From contig CAXXKR010000001.1 in the NCBI GenBank assembly GCA_963674955.2, positions 806,001-870,000 on the forward strand: 64,000 nucleotides of DNA, in the 5' to 3' direction. Position 1 is the first letter of the stretch. Each line of letters begins with the position of its first letter. The translations under genes were made by a program, and so were the position numbers. Source of the stretch: G963674955 sp963674955. Its GTDB lineage: Bacteria > Desulfobacterota > Desulfovibrionia > Desulfovibrionales > Desulfovibrionaceae. Shown piece after piece: positions 31,820 through 40,910 of this stretch. Below the pieces are notes generated by a model. It made no database searches. It had not been told where the DNA came from and saw only the letters and a list, made by a program, of their open reading frames with translations.

Positions 31820-33664
31820 TTATTTCCCGTTTTGCTTGAGCTGGTTGCCGCGCATGGTGTGGCGGGTCTGGGCCGAAAGGACGACCTTTCTCAGGCGGAT
31901 GCTTTGAGGGGTGACCTCGACCATCTCGTCCTCGCGGATGAAGTGCAGGGCGTGTTCCAGGGTCATGGGCTTGACCGGGGTCAGGATGACGGCCTCGTCC
32001 TTGCCCGAGGCGCGCATGTTGGTCAGTTTCTTGCCCTTGCAGGGATTGACGTTGATGTCGTTGTCCCGGTTGTGCTCGCCGATGACCATGCCTTCGTAGA
32101 CCTGATCGCCGGGCAGCAGGAACAGCCTGCCCCTGGGCTCGAGGTTGTAAAGGGCGTAGGCCACGGCCACACCGTGCCTGTCGCAGACCAGGGAGCCTGT
32201 GAAGCGTGAGGGAAATTCGCCCTTGTATTCGCCGTAACCGGCGAACAGGGAGTTCATTATCCCGGTGCCCTTGGTGTCGGTGAGGAATTCGTCGCGGTAG
32301 CCGATGAGGGAGCGGGAGGGTATCTCGAATTCCATGCGCACCCTGCCTTTGCCGTCGTTGGCCAGATTGGTCATCTTGCCCTTGCGCGCGGAGAGTTTTT
32401 CCGTGACCACGCCCACGAAGCATTCCTCGCAATCGATGAAAAGGTGTTCCAGGGGTTCCAGCTTCTTGCCGTCTTCATACTTGATGATGACTTCCGGCCT
32501 GCCCACGCAAAGCTCAAAACCTTCGCGGCGCATCTGCTCGATGAGGATGGCCAGCTGGAATTCGCCGCGCCCCTTGACCAGAAAGCAGTCCTTGTCCTCG
32601 GTTTCGTCCACGCGCACGGCCATGTTGGTCAGTGTTTCCTTGCGCAGCCGTTCCCGAATCTTGCTCGATTGGACGATCTTGCCTTCCTTGCCGCTGAAGG
32701 GCGAGGTGTTGATGGTGAACTTCATGCACACCGTGGGCTCGTCCACGCTGATGCGCGGCAGGGCCTTGGGAGCCTCGCGGGTGCAGATGGTGTCGCCGAT
32801 GGTCACGTCCTCGATGCCGGAAAGAACCACGATGTCGCCGGGTTCGGCCTTGTCCACTTCCCTGAACTGCAAGCCCTGGTAGGTCTGTAGTTTGGTCACC
32901 TTCAGGGGCCGGGCCTTGCCGTCCGCGCCGAGGCAGGCCAACTGGTCGTTTGACGCGGCGCAACCGTTCCATATCTTGCCCACGGCCAACCGCCCGAGGT
33001 AGTCGGAATAGCCCAGGTCCGAAACCAGCATCTGGAAAGGCTCATCCGGATTGTGCCCGGGACCGGGGATTTCCTCCAGAATGGCGTCCAGCAGTTCATG
33101 CAGGTTCCCGGGCTGGGCTCCCAGCTCCCTGGATGCGGTTCCGTCGCGGCCCACGGCGTAGAGCAGGGGAAATTCAAGCTGGTCGTCCGAGGCGTCCAGG
33201 CTGATGAACAGGTCGTAGATTTCGTCCAGCACCTCGTCGGGCCTGGCGTCGGCGCGGTCGATCTTGTTGATGACCACGATGATCTTCAGGCTGGCCTCCA
33301 GGGCCTTTTTCAGCACGAAGCGGGTTTGGGGCAGGGGGCCTTCCGAGGCGTCCACCAAAAGGATTGCGCCGTCGGCCATGGACATGGATCGTTCCACCTC
33401 GCCGCCGAAGTCGGCGTGGCCGGGCGTGTCAATGATGTTGATCTTCACGTCCTTCCAGTTCACGGCGCAGTTCTTGGCCGCGATGGTGATGCCGCGTTCG
33501 CGCTCAAGGTCCATGCTGTCCATGATGCGGTCGTCCACTTCCTGTCCTTCCCTGAACAGGCCGCTTTGCTGGAACATGCCGTCCACCAGGGTTGTCTTGC
33601 CGTGGTCGACGTGGGCGATAATAGCGATATTTCTTATCTTTTCGTTTCTGATCAGTTTGTTCAT
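31820..33664 (-). CDS. typA: Translational GTPase TypA/BipA
   Basis: A 614-residue ribosome-associated GTPase involved in ribosome assembly and stress. The G domain has A-H-V-D-H-G-K-T-T near residue 18, R-G-I-T-I in the switch, D-T-P-G-H near residue 78, and N-K-I-D near residue 132. The C-terminal half carries the BipA-type G-R-G-E-F-Q-L near residue 355 and D-T-K-G-T-G-I-M. Length fits the family. The frame opens upstream (33715), but ATG 33662-33664 with GGGAAAG is preferred. Confidence 0.97.
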   Translation of the reverse strand: MNKLIRNEKIRNIAIIAHVDHGKTTLVDGMFQQSGLFREGQEVDDRIMDSMDLERERGITIAAKNCAVNWKDVKINIIDTPGHADFGGEVERSMSMADGAILLVDASEGPLPQTRFVLKKALEASLKIIVVINKIDRADARPDEVLDEIYDLFISLDASDDQLEFPLLYAVGRDGTASRELGAQPGNLHELLDAILEEIPGPGHNPDEPFQMLVSDLGYSDYLGRLAVGKIWNGCAASNDQLACLGADGKARPLKVTKLQTYQGLQFREVDKAEPGDIVVLSGIEDVTIGDTICTREAPKALPRISVDEPTVCMKFTINTSPFSGKEGKIVQSSKIRERLRKETLTNMAVRVDETEDKDCFLVKGRGEFQLAILIEQMRREGFELCVGRPEVIIKYEDGKKLEPLEHLFIDCEECFVGVVTEKLSARKGKMTNLANDGKGRVRMEFEIPSRSLIGYRDEFLTDTKGTGIMNSLFAGYGEYKGEFPSRFTGSLVCDRHGVAVAYALYNLEPRGRLFLLPGDQVYEGMVIGEHNRDNDINVNPCKGKKLTNMRASGKDEAVILTPVKPMTLEHALHFIREDEMVEVTPQSIRLRKVVLSAQTRHTMRGNQLKQNGK

Positions 33665-33815
33665 GATTGCTTTCCCGCTGATTGGGGAGATTTTATAGAT
33701 GGAGAAGTCCCTCAAGGGGCGTATGGATTAGCCCACTTGGAGCCGGTAGGCAAGAAAAAGTTTGGTGACGGTAACGGTGCGCTTTACAGTGCAAGGGATT
33801 TGCCGTAGCCTTTTT

Positions 33816-33899
33816 CTTGCTAGGGGAGCCTGCGGGCTGAGAGGGGCATGGTCCCGACCCTTGGAACCTGAAGCGGATAGTACCGCCGTAGGGAAGCGC
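33816..33899 (+). promoter_or_regulatory. TPP riboswitch (thi box)
   Basis: The conserved TPP aptamer elements occur in order: GGGGAGCC...GGGCTGAGA (33823-33842), then GACCCTT-GGAACCTG (33856-33870), then AAGCGGATAGTACCGCCGTAGG ending near 33893. They bind thiamine pyrophosphate and shut off the downstream thi operon, here through the terminator at 33926-33952. Confidence 0.95.
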
Positions 33900-33925
33900 C
33901 ATTGCATGATTTGAAAGAACCATCA

Positions 33926-33952
33926 GGCCTCCCCTCAGGGAGGTCTTTTTTT
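33926..33952 (+). terminator. Riboswitch expression-platform terminator before thiS
   Basis: GGCCTCCC pairs with GGGAGGTC (one G-U pair) around a CTCA loop, followed by seven Ts. It lies between the TPP aptamer and thiS, so it should work as a ligand-controlled terminator. Confidence 0.88.
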
Positions 33953-33968
33953 GTTTGGGAGGGGCGGG

Positions 33969-34169
33969 ATGCGTGTGACGATCAACGGCGAAGTTCGTGA
34001 CCTTGAAAATTGCGGCACCCTGGCCGCGTTTCTCGAGGATTCGGGATTGTCGGCCAAGAACGTTGTGGTCGAGAGAAACGGCGAGATAGTTCCGGGCGGC
34101 GAGTTTTCGCTGGTTGAATTTGAAGAGGGCGACGTGTTGGAAGTGCTTCGTTTCGTGGGGGGAGGATAG
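33969..34169 (+). CDS. thiS: Sulfur carrier protein ThiS
   Basis: A 66-residue ubiquitin-fold protein that carries sulfur as a C-terminal thiocarboxylate for thiazole formation. It starts M-R-V-T-I-N-G-E and ends with the required double glycine (F-V-G-G-G). GGGAGGGGCGGG precedes the ATG at 33969; the frame is open from 33951. First gene of the TPP-controlled operon. Confidence 0.95.
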   Translation: MRVTINGEVRDLENCGTLAAFLEDSGLSAKNVVVERNGEIVPGGEFSLVEFEEGDVLEVLRFVGGG

Positions 34170-34172
34170 AAA

Positions 34173-34967
34173 GTGGCTGGCGACGAATTCAATATCGGCG
34201 GGGAAAGCCTTGAAAGCAGGCTGTTCATCGGCACGGGCAAATACTCTTCCGACGGGCTGATTCCCGCAGTGGCCGAGGCTTCCGGCTCACAGGTCATAAC
34301 CGTTGCCCTGCGCAGGGTCGATCTTTCTTCGGCCACGGGCAATGTAATGGATCATATCCCGGAAAACATGCGTCTTCTTCCCAACACCTCGGGCGCACGC
34401 AACGCGGACGAGGCCGTGCGCATCGCCCGGCTGGCCAGGGCCGCCGGGTGCGGCGACTGGATAAAGATCGAGGTCATCCCGGACAGCAAGTACCTTTTGC
34501 CCGACGGCTACGAGACGGCAAAGGCCACGGAGATCCTGGCCAATGAGGGGTTCGTTGTCCTGCCCTATTTCAATCCGGACCTGATGGTGGCCCGCAGCCT
34601 GGCTTCCGCCGGAGCGGCGGCGGTCATGCCCCTTGGAGCGCCCATCGGCTCCAATCGCGGACTGCGGACCAGGGAGATGATCCGCATCCTTATAGAAGAG
34701 ATGACCCTGCCGGTGATTGTGGACGCCGGGATCGGACGCCCTTCCGAGGCCTGCGAGGCCATGGAAATGGGCGCGGCGGCCTGTCTCGTGAATACGGCCA
34801 TCGCAAGCGCGGGCGATCCCGTGTCCATGGGCCGGGCATTCGGCCTGGCTGTGCGGGCCGGGCGCGAGGCGTATCTGGCCGGGCCGGGAGCGGTAAGAGA
34901 TCGGGCTTTAGCTTCTTCTCCCTTGGCGGGAACTTTGACCGGCTTTCTGGACAAGGGGCAGGGGTGA
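34173..34967 (+). CDS. thiG: Thiazole synthase ThiG
   Basis: Forms the thiazole phosphate ring of thiamine from DXP, dehydroglycine and ThiS thiocarboxylate. The 264-residue TIM barrel has R-L-F-I-G-T-G-K-Y near residue 16, V-A-L-R-R-V-D near residue 45, L-P-N-T-S-G-A near residue 68, K-I-E-V-I-P-D near residue 96, and V-D-A-G-I-G-R-P-S near residue 183. GTG start, three bases after thiS. Overlaps thiH by one base (TGATG). Confidence 0.96.
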   Translation: MAGDEFNIGGESLESRLFIGTGKYSSDGLIPAVAEASGSQVITVALRRVDLSSATGNVMDHIPENMRLLPNTSGARNADEAVRIARLARAAGCGDWIKIEVIPDSKYLLPDGYETAKATEILANEGFVVLPYFNPDLMVARSLASAGAAAVMPLGAPIGSNRGLRTREMIRILIEEMTLPVIVDAGIGRPSEACEAMEMGAAACLVNTAIASAGDPVSMGRAFGLAVRAGREAYLAGPGAVRDRALASSPLAGTLTGFLDKGQG

Positions 34968-36090
34968 TGAGCTTCTACCTGACATGCAGGCAGGCCTGGG
35001 AACAACCTTTGGACCATTTCTTCGAGGCGGTCCGTCCCGGCGACGTGCAAAGAGCCCTTGAAAAAGAGAATCTGAACCGCGACGACTTCCTTGCCTTGCT
35101 TTCTCCGTCCGCCGAACCTTTTCTGGAAGACATGGCCCGCCGCGCCGTGGATTTGACCATTCGCCATTTCGGGCGGACAATTTTGCTTTTCACCCCCCTT
35201 TATCTCTCCAATTTCTGCACCAACCGCTGCGTGTATTGCGGATACAACGCTCTGTCGGGCGTGCCCCGGCGCAAGCTGGACATGGACGAGGTCAGGGCCG
35301 AGGCCGAGGCCATAGCCGCAACCGGTCTTAAGCATTTGCTGATTCTTACCGGTGAGGACAAAAAACGGGCCGGAATCGATTACCTTGAAGACTGCATGGG
35401 GGTTTTGCGCGATTATTTTCCTTCCGTCAGCATCGAGGTCTTTGCCATGGACGAGGATGAATACCTGCGCATGGCGCGTTGCGGAGTGGACGGGCTGACC
35501 ATTTACCAGGAAACCTACGACGAGGAGCTTTACGCCAAGCTGCATCCAAGGGGACCCAAGAGCGACTACCTCTACAGGCTGGACGCGCCGGAGCGGGGCT
35601 GCCGGGCCGGGATGCGCACCGTGAACATCGGCGCATTGCTCGGCCTCGGCGACTGGCGGCGCGAATCGTTCGTCACCGGGCTGCACGCCGAGTATCTCCA
35701 GAGGAACCATCCGGACACGACGTGAGCATTTCCCTTCCGCGCATGAGGCCCCATGCGGGCGACGACCAGGGCGAATACGGGGTGGAGGACCGGCACATGG
35801 TCCAGGCCATGCTGGCCCAGCGCATCTTTTTGCCCCACGCCGGGATCACCATTTCCACCAGGGAGGAGGCCGGATTCCGTGACAGCGTCATGCCCCTGGG
35901 GGTGACCAAGATGTCGGCCGGGGTCTGCACGGCCGTGGGCGGACACAGCGCAAAAGAGGAGGACCCCGGACAGTTCGAGATTTCCGACGGGCGCAGCGTG
36001 GAGGAGATGGTCCGGGCCATGCGCGGGCGCGGCTTCCAACCCCTGTTCAAGGATTGGGAGCCGATCATCGATTCGGAGGCCGCCGCGTGA
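34967..36090 (+). pseudogene. thiH: 2-iminoacetate synthase ThiH (radical SAM), one apparent frameshift
   Basis: Makes dehydroglycine from tyrosine for ThiG. The N-terminal 250 residues carry the radical SAM motif C-T-N-R-C-V-Y-C-G near residue 82 and Y-Q-E-T-Y near residue 180. The frame stops at 35725, but the normal sequence resumes one frame over: H-P-D-T then D-V-S-I-S-L-P-R-M-R-P, continuing to 36090. Inserting one base near 35716-35720 (GACACG-ACGTGAG) restores a normal product of about 374 residues. Since all other thi genes are present, a missed base is more likely than a dead gene. The end overlaps thiF (GTGA). Confidence 0.9.
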
Positions 36091-36728
36091 ACGAGGTGGA
36101 AAAGGGCTTTGCCCGTTATCTGGACTCCGCCGCCCTGAAAAGGCTGCAAGGAGTGCGAATCGGCATTGCCGGGGCGGGCGGACTTGGTTCCAACTGCGCC
36201 ATGCATTTGGTGCGTTGCGGGTTCAGGAAGTTCGTGCTGGCGGATTTCGATCTGGTGGAGCATTCCAACCTCAACCGCCAGTACTTTTTCGCCTCCCAGG
36301 TGGGCAGGCCAAAGGTTGAGGCCCTGGCCGGGAACATGCTGGCCGTGAATCCGGATTTGGAAATCGAAGAATTAAATATCCGGCTGGATCGGGACAATGT
36401 GGAGGGCGTTTTCAACGAGTGCCGGGCCGTGGTGGAGGCCCTGGACGATCCGGCGGACAAGAAGATGCTGGTCGAGTGCATGTTGAACGGGGAAAAATTA
36501 CTGGTGGCCGTATCCGGCTGCGCGGGCTGGGGACGGAGCGGTGAGATACGCTGCCGCAGGGTGCGCGAGAAATTTTATCTGGTGGGGGACATGAGTTCCG
36601 AGGCCGGGCCGGACCTGCCGCCCATGTCGCCCGGCACCGGGGTGGCCGCCGCCATGCAGGCCGACGTGGTGCTGGCCTATTTCCTGAACCGGCGGGAGCC
36701 GGGAAACAACGGAGGAGACCGTGGCTGA
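36087..36728 (+). CDS. thiF: ThiS adenylyltransferase ThiF (short form)
   Basis: Activates the ThiS C-terminus by adenylation. A 213-residue E1-like Rossmann protein: G-I-A-G-A-G-G-L-G-S-N near residue 25, D-F-D-L-V-E-H-S-N-L-N-R-Q near residue 50 with the adenylating arginine, and G-C-A-G-W-G near residue 143. It lacks the C-terminal zinc-binding C-x-x-C pairs of longer MoeB-like members, as do other short ThiF proteins of anaerobes. The GTG start at 36087 overlaps the thiH stop and is preferred to the upstream ATG 36054. Confidence 0.92.
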   Translation: MNEVEKGFARYLDSAALKRLQGVRIGIAGAGGLGSNCAMHLVRCGFRKFVLADFDLVEHSNLNRQYFFASQVGRPKVEALAGNMLAVNPDLEIEELNIRLDRDNVEGVFNECRAVVEALDDPADKKMLVECMLNGEKLLVAVSGCAGWGRSGEIRCRRVREKFYLVGDMSSEAGPDLPPMSPGTGVAAAMQADVVLAYFLNRREPGNNGGDRG

Positions 36729-37383
36729 CAAAAGAAAAATCACCAGGAAAAACATCCTGGACACGGACATCTACTGCCTGACCGGGGAGAAATTTTCCCT
36801 TGGCCGGCCCAACATCGAGATCGTCCGCATGGTGCTGGAGGCCGGGGTGGAGCTTGTCCAGTACCGGGAAAAGGAAAAGAAGATGGGCGAGAAATACGAG
36901 GAATGCCTGGCCATCCGGGAGCTGACCCGCCAGGCCGGGGCCGCGTTCATCGTCAATGACGACATTGACCTGGCCCTGCTGGTTAAGGCCGACGGCGTGC
37001 ACGTGGGCCAGGAGGATTTGCCCCTGGAGGCGGTGCGCAGGCTGGTGGGGGAGGAAATGGCCATAGGCCTTTCCACCCATTCCCCGGAGCAGGCCAGGGA
37101 GGCCGTGGCCCAAGGCGCGGACTACATCGGCGTGGGTCCGATTTTTCACACCGCCACCAAGGAAGACGTTTGCGCTCCGGTGGGGTTTGAATACTTGGAA
37201 CATGTGGCCCGCGAGGTTGAACTGCCTTTCGTGGCCATCGGGGGCATCAAGGAAGACAACGTGGCCGAGGTGGTCCGCCGTGGCGCGGACTGCGTGGCCA
37301 TGATAACCGAGATCGTCGGATCAATGGATATTGCCGAAAAAATCAAGAACATTCGTACGGCCATGAAAGCGGCCCGGAGGTAG
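36721..37383 (+). CDS. thiE: Thiamine-phosphate synthase ThiE
   Basis: Couples the pyrimidine and thiazole moieties into thiamine phosphate. The 220-residue TIM barrel has V-Q-Y-R-E-K near residue 46, I-V-N-D-D-I-D-L-A near residue 77, G-V-H-V-G-Q-E-D-L-P near residue 90, G-V-G-P-I-F-H-T-A-T-K near residue 138, and A-I-G-G-I near residue 170. It overlaps thiF by eight bases and starts at GTG 36721. Confidence 0.94.
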   Translation: MADKRKITRKNILDTDIYCLTGEKFSLGRPNIEIVRMVLEAGVELVQYREKEKKMGEKYEECLAIRELTRQAGAAFIVNDDIDLALLVKADGVHVGQEDLPLEAVRRLVGEEMAIGLSTHSPEQAREAVAQGADYIGVGPIFHTATKEDVCAPVGFEYLEHVAREVELPFVAIGGIKEDNVAEVVRRGADCVAMITEIVGSMDIAEKIKNIRTAMKAARR

Positions 37384-37387
37384 GAAT

Positions 37388-38693
37388 ATGAAATACACGA
37401 CACAGATGGACGCGGCCCGCAAGGGCTTGGTGACCAAGGCAATGGAGACGGTGGCCGCCAAGGAAAGAATGCGGGTCGAAGACCTCATGGAACGCATGGC
37501 CGCAGGCCGGGCCATCATCCCCAGCAACCACAGGCACACGAACCTTGATCACGAGGGAGTGGGCGAGGGGTTGCGCATCAAGATCAACGTGAATCTCGGC
37601 ATTTCCAAGGATTGCGCGGACGTGGAAAAGGAGATGGAAAAGGTTCGCTATGCTTTGGACCTCAAGGCCGAGGCCATCATGGACCTGAGTTGCTACGGCA
37701 AGACGCCGCGAGTTTCGCCGCAGGCTGGTGGAGATTTCCCCGGCCATGATCGGCACGGTGCCCATGTACGACGCCGTGGGCATGCTGGACAAGGACTTGA
37801 AGGACATCAGCGTGGACGAATTTTTCGAGGTGGTCCAGCGTCACGTGGATGACGGCGTTGATTTTCTGACCATCCACGCCGGGCTGAACAGGGCCACGGC
37901 TGAGAAGGTGACCAAGAACGAGCGCATAACGCGCATCGTCTCGCGCGGCGGCTCCCTGCTTTACGCCTGGATGCGCCTCAACGACCGGGAAAACCCCTTT
38001 TACGAGCACTACGACCGGCTGCTTGACATCTGCGAGAAGTCGGACGTGACTCTGAGCCTCGGCGACGGCTGCCGTCCCGGCTGCCTGCACGACGCCACCG
38101 ACGCAGCCCAGGTGGAGGAGCTTATCGTTCTTGGAGAGCTGACCAAGAGGGCCTGGGAACGCAACGTCCAGGTCATGATCGAGGGTCCGGGCCACATGTC
38201 CATGAACGAGATTCCCGGCAACATGATGATGGAAAAGAGGCTCTGCCACGGAGCTCCCTTCTACGTGCTGGGGCCGCTGGTCACGGACGTGGCCCCAGGC
38301 TACGACCACATCACCTCGGCCATCGGCGGGGCCATCGCCGGAGCGGCGGGCGCGGACTTTCTCTGCTACGTGACACCGGCCGAGCATCTGCGGTTGCCCA
38401 CCCTGGAAGACATGAAGGAGGGCATCATCGCCACGCGCATCGCGGCCCATGCCGCAGACATCGCCAAGGGCTATCCCGGGGCGCGCGACTGGGACGACGA
38501 GATGAGCCGCGCCCGCGCCGCCCTTGACTGGCCTAGGATGATCGACCTGGCCATGGACAGGGAAAAGCCCTCCAAGTACCGCGAGTCGTCCAAGCCCAAG
38601 CACGAGGACAGCTGCACCATGTGCGGCAAGATGTGCGCTGTCCGGACCATGAACAAGGTTTTCGACGGCGAGGAATTGACTTTGGACGATTGA
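37388..38693 (+). pseudogene. thiC: Phosphomethylpyrimidine synthase ThiC, one apparent frameshift
   Basis: Radical SAM enzyme converting AIR to the HMP phosphate pyrimidine. The first 105 residues (up to M-D-L-S-C-Y-G-K-T) and the rest lie in different frames; an extra C near 37702-37705 separates them. Removing it gives K-T-R-E-F-R-R-R-L-V-E-I-S-P-A-M-I-G and a normal product of about 434 residues. The C-terminal cluster motif C-T-M-C-G-K-M-C-A is intact near 38610-38640, as are P-S-N-H-R-H near residue 46 and E-G-P-G-H-M. Last gene of the operon, followed by a terminator. Sequencing error is the likelier cause. Confidence 0.92.
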
Positions 38694-38724
38694 TCTTCTT
38701 GGTATGCCAAAGAAAGAATTAAGG

Positions 38725-38750
38725 CCCGGTCCCCTTGGGGATCGGGTTTT
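38725..38750 (+). terminator. Intrinsic terminator after thiC
   Basis: CCCGGTCCCC pairs with GGGGATCGGG (one G-T pair) around a two-base loop that would open to four or more, followed by TTTTG and a later T-run. Confidence 0.7.
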
Positions 38751-38856
38751 GTTATTTTTTCGACCCTTGTCGTTTGACCGGAGGGCGGTTTGGTGTATCC
38801 TTGAACCAAACCGTGTAAGCGAAGGGTTCCTTGGATCGGCTTAACAAGGAGGGGGC

Positions 38857-39234
38857 ATGAGCAAACAATTTTCCTTTACCAAGCAAGAGCAGGAGCTGGC
38901 GGGCAGGTTCAGGGAGAGGATGGATCAGGCTGAGTCCACCGAGGACGTGAAAAAGTTTTTCGCCCTGTCCATGCAGGAGTTTCTTGCAGGCGTCCTGGAA
39001 GACGAAAAAGCCGCGGCCTATGAAGACCTGGCCCTTGCTCCGGGCGCGGACCAGGGCTACGTGCTCAAGGCCGCGCTGGCCCGGCGCGAGGGGTTCGACG
39101 AGATGTGGAACGGGTCGGACCTGCCGAGGATAATCGGCGGTTTCGCCAAAACGGCCATGAACCGCTACCGGCGTTTGCAAAAGGACCGGGAAAAGACCGA
39201 GTCCAAGATTCACCACATCAGCAGCAAACGCTGA
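38857..39234 (+). CDS. Hypothetical helical cytoplasmic protein (125 aa)
   Basis: A 125-residue charged, helix-rich protein with AAGGAGGGGC ahead of the ATG, so translation looks strong. It has no membrane segment, signal peptide or cysteine. The C-terminus is basic (N-R-Y-R-R-L-Q-K-D-R-E-K). I do not recognise the family. It stands alone, flanked by terminators on both sides. Confidence 0.7.
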   Translation: MSKQFSFTKQEQELAGRFRERMDQAESTEDVKKFFALSMQEFLAGVLEDEKAAAYEDLALAPGADQGYVLKAALARREGFDEMWNGSDLPRIIGGFAKTAMNRYRRLQKDREKTESKIHHISSKR

Positions 39235-39259
39235 TCTTCACTTCATATGTCAAAAAAGC

Positions 39260-39290
39260 GGCCCGGACCACCAAGTCCGGGCCTTTCTTA
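39260..39290. terminator. Terminator between convergent genes at 39.3 kb
   Basis: A perfect 9-bp stem GGCCCGGAC / GTCCGGGCC with 6-base loop. T-rich sequence follows on the plus strand (TTTCTTA) and an A-run precedes it, giving Ts on the minus strand, so it may serve both genes. Confidence 0.8.
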
Positions 39291-39311
39291 TGGGGGTTTA
39301 GAAGGAAACGG

Positions 39312-39812
39312 TCAGTCGTCCAAACCCTGGACAAGGTGGTGGTGCGGTATGCGTAACACCACGCCCTCGTCGGCCGGGACGATGAGCAGGTTTCCGTCAC
39401 GGTCGAATGTCATGGAGGCTATTGCGTTCGGGCCGAAATAGACCTGGCGGCAGGAGCCGTCCGGCGAGAGCCTGCAGACGGCGCCGCAGGGACTGCCCAC
39501 GTAGAGATTTCGTTTTCTGTCCAGCGCCAGGCAGCTGGGGCGGTTCAGCCCCTTGGCAAGGAGTATCTTCTGTCCGTCGGGCATGACGCAGTGGACTTCC
39601 CCAGTCCGGCTGTCCGAGACGTACAGAACCCCGCGCGAGTCCATGACCATGTCCGAGGCCCCCTGGAAATACGCCAGGGTCGCGACCTTGCCCGCGTCTG
39701 CCGTTTGGAGGGCCCGGCCCGTGGTCGGGGCGAGCATGGCCAGCAGGGTTGTGATAATGATCAGGGCCGCCAGCGGCCAATCGAGCCTGGGACGTATCGA
39801 GGAATCGTTCAT
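39312..39812 (-). CDS. Membrane-anchored or exported NHL-repeat-like protein
   Basis: A 166-residue protein with an N-terminal hydrophobic segment (about residues 12-32) that is a signal peptide or anchor. The remainder holds three beta-propeller-like repeats of the NHL/SMP-30 type: D-M-V-M-D-S-R-G-V-L-Y-V-S-D, C-L-A-L-D-R-K-R-N-L-Y-V-G-S, and S-M-T-F-D-R-D-G-N-L-L-I-V. Three blades are too few for a closed propeller, so it may oligomerise or be a shortened relative. Function unknown. Confidence 0.7.
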   Translation of the reverse strand: MNDSSIRPRLDWPLAALIIITTLLAMLAPTTGRALQTADAGKVATLAYFQGASDMVMDSRGVLYVSDSRTGEVHCVMPDGQKILLAKGLNRPSCLALDRKRNLYVGSPCGAVCRLSPDGSCRQVYFGPNAIASMTFDRDGNLLIVPADEGVVLRIPHHHLVQGLDD

Positions 39813-39924
39813 GATTTCCCTCCTTCTTGCCTGTTGCGGTTACCCAGGTCCGAAGCTATGGCCTCTTGGTTCAATATGTCCAATATGATTTTACAAAGAT
39901 CTTGATATGTTTTAGCTATGAAGT

Positions 39925-40836
39925 ATGCGAATAAGGCAGTTGGAATACTTCATTGCCGTGGCCGAGGAGTTGCATTTCGGCAGGGCGGCAAAACGGGTCA
40001 ACATCTCACAGCCGCCTCTCAGCCAGCAGATTCGCGCCCTTGAGGAAAACCTCGGCGTCAAGCTTTTGCAGCGCACCAGCCAGCGCGTGGCCCTGACTGC
40101 GGAGGGTCGTTTTTTCCTTGGCGAGGCCAAGTGCATTGTGGAGAGGTTCAGGGAAACGGAAAAGCGGGTCAGGAGCATGGCCCGGGGCGAGGCGGGCAGG
40201 CTGGTGGTCGGTTTTGTGGGGGCCATCGCCCTGGACATGTTTCCGGAGGCGGTGCGCATCTTTTGCGACGACAATCCCGAGGTGCGGATCGAGCTTTTGG
40301 AGATGGTCAGTTCGGAACAGGTGGAGGCCCTGCGCTTCGGCCGCATCCACATCGGGTTCATGCGCAACGTGAGCATCAACTACAAGGGGCTGCGCCGGTT
40401 CCTGGTCTTTCGCGAACCATACATGGCGGCCCTTCCGGCCAAGCATCCCCTGGCCGCGCTGGACGTGGTGCCCATGGAGAAACTGGCCGGGGAACCCATG
40501 ATCATTTTTCCGCGCCATGCCAACCCGGAGCTTTACGACGGGCTCATATCCTCCTGCCGCGAGGCGGGTTTCAGCCCGAACATCGTGCAGGAGGTGCGCA
40601 CGCGGGTCACCTTCAAGTCCCTGATCAACGCGGGCATGGGGTTCGCCTTCATGCCCCGCTCGGCCCGCATAAACAGCCCCAAGGGCATGGTCTTTCGTCC
40701 CTTGTCGGGCAAGATTCTGGACGCCGAGGTTTCGGCCCTCTGGCGCGAGGAAGAGGAAACGCCCATCCTGCTGAAATTCATCGAGCATCTCAAGGTCTTC
40801 AACAAGAGCTACAAGTGTCCGTCACAGGCGGATTGA
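39925..40836 (+). CDS. LysR-family transcriptional regulator
   Basis: A 303-residue LysR-type regulator. The N-terminal winged helix has L-E-Y-F-I-A-V-A-E-E-L-H-F-G-R-A-A and the recognition helix I-S-Q-P-P-L-S-Q-Q-I-R-A-L-E near residues 29-42, as in CatR/BenM-like members that bind aromatic or C4 ligands. The C-terminal periplasmic-binding-like domain senses a small inducer. It faces the korAB operon convergently, with a shared terminator, so it need not regulate it; the divergent NHL-like gene is another possible target. Confidence 0.92.
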   Translation: MRIRQLEYFIAVAEELHFGRAAKRVNISQPPLSQQIRALEENLGVKLLQRTSQRVALTAEGRFFLGEAKCIVERFRETEKRVRSMARGEAGRLVVGFVGAIALDMFPEAVRIFCDDNPEVRIELLEMVSSEQVEALRFGRIHIGFMRNVSINYKGLRRFLVFREPYMAALPAKHPLAALDVVPMEKLAGEPMIIFPRHANPELYDGLISSCREAGFSPNIVQEVRTRVTFKSLINAGMGFAFMPRSARINSPKGMVFRPLSGKILDAEVSALWREEEETPILLKFIEHLKVFNKSYKCPSQAD

Positions 40837-40854
40837 TTTTTCAGTAAGCCACAG

Positions 40855-40892
40855 AAAAAGCGGTTCCGCCGGATTAAGCGGGACCGCTTTTT
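40855..40892. terminator. Bidirectional terminator between lysR and korB
   Basis: AAAAAGCGGTTCCGC (40855-40869) pairs with GCGGGACCGCTTTTT (40878-40892) with one mismatch and an 8-base loop. A- and T-runs flank it, so it should stop both convergent transcripts. Confidence 0.88.
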
Positions 40893-40910
40893 GGTGCGCG
40901 AGGCTTCAAG

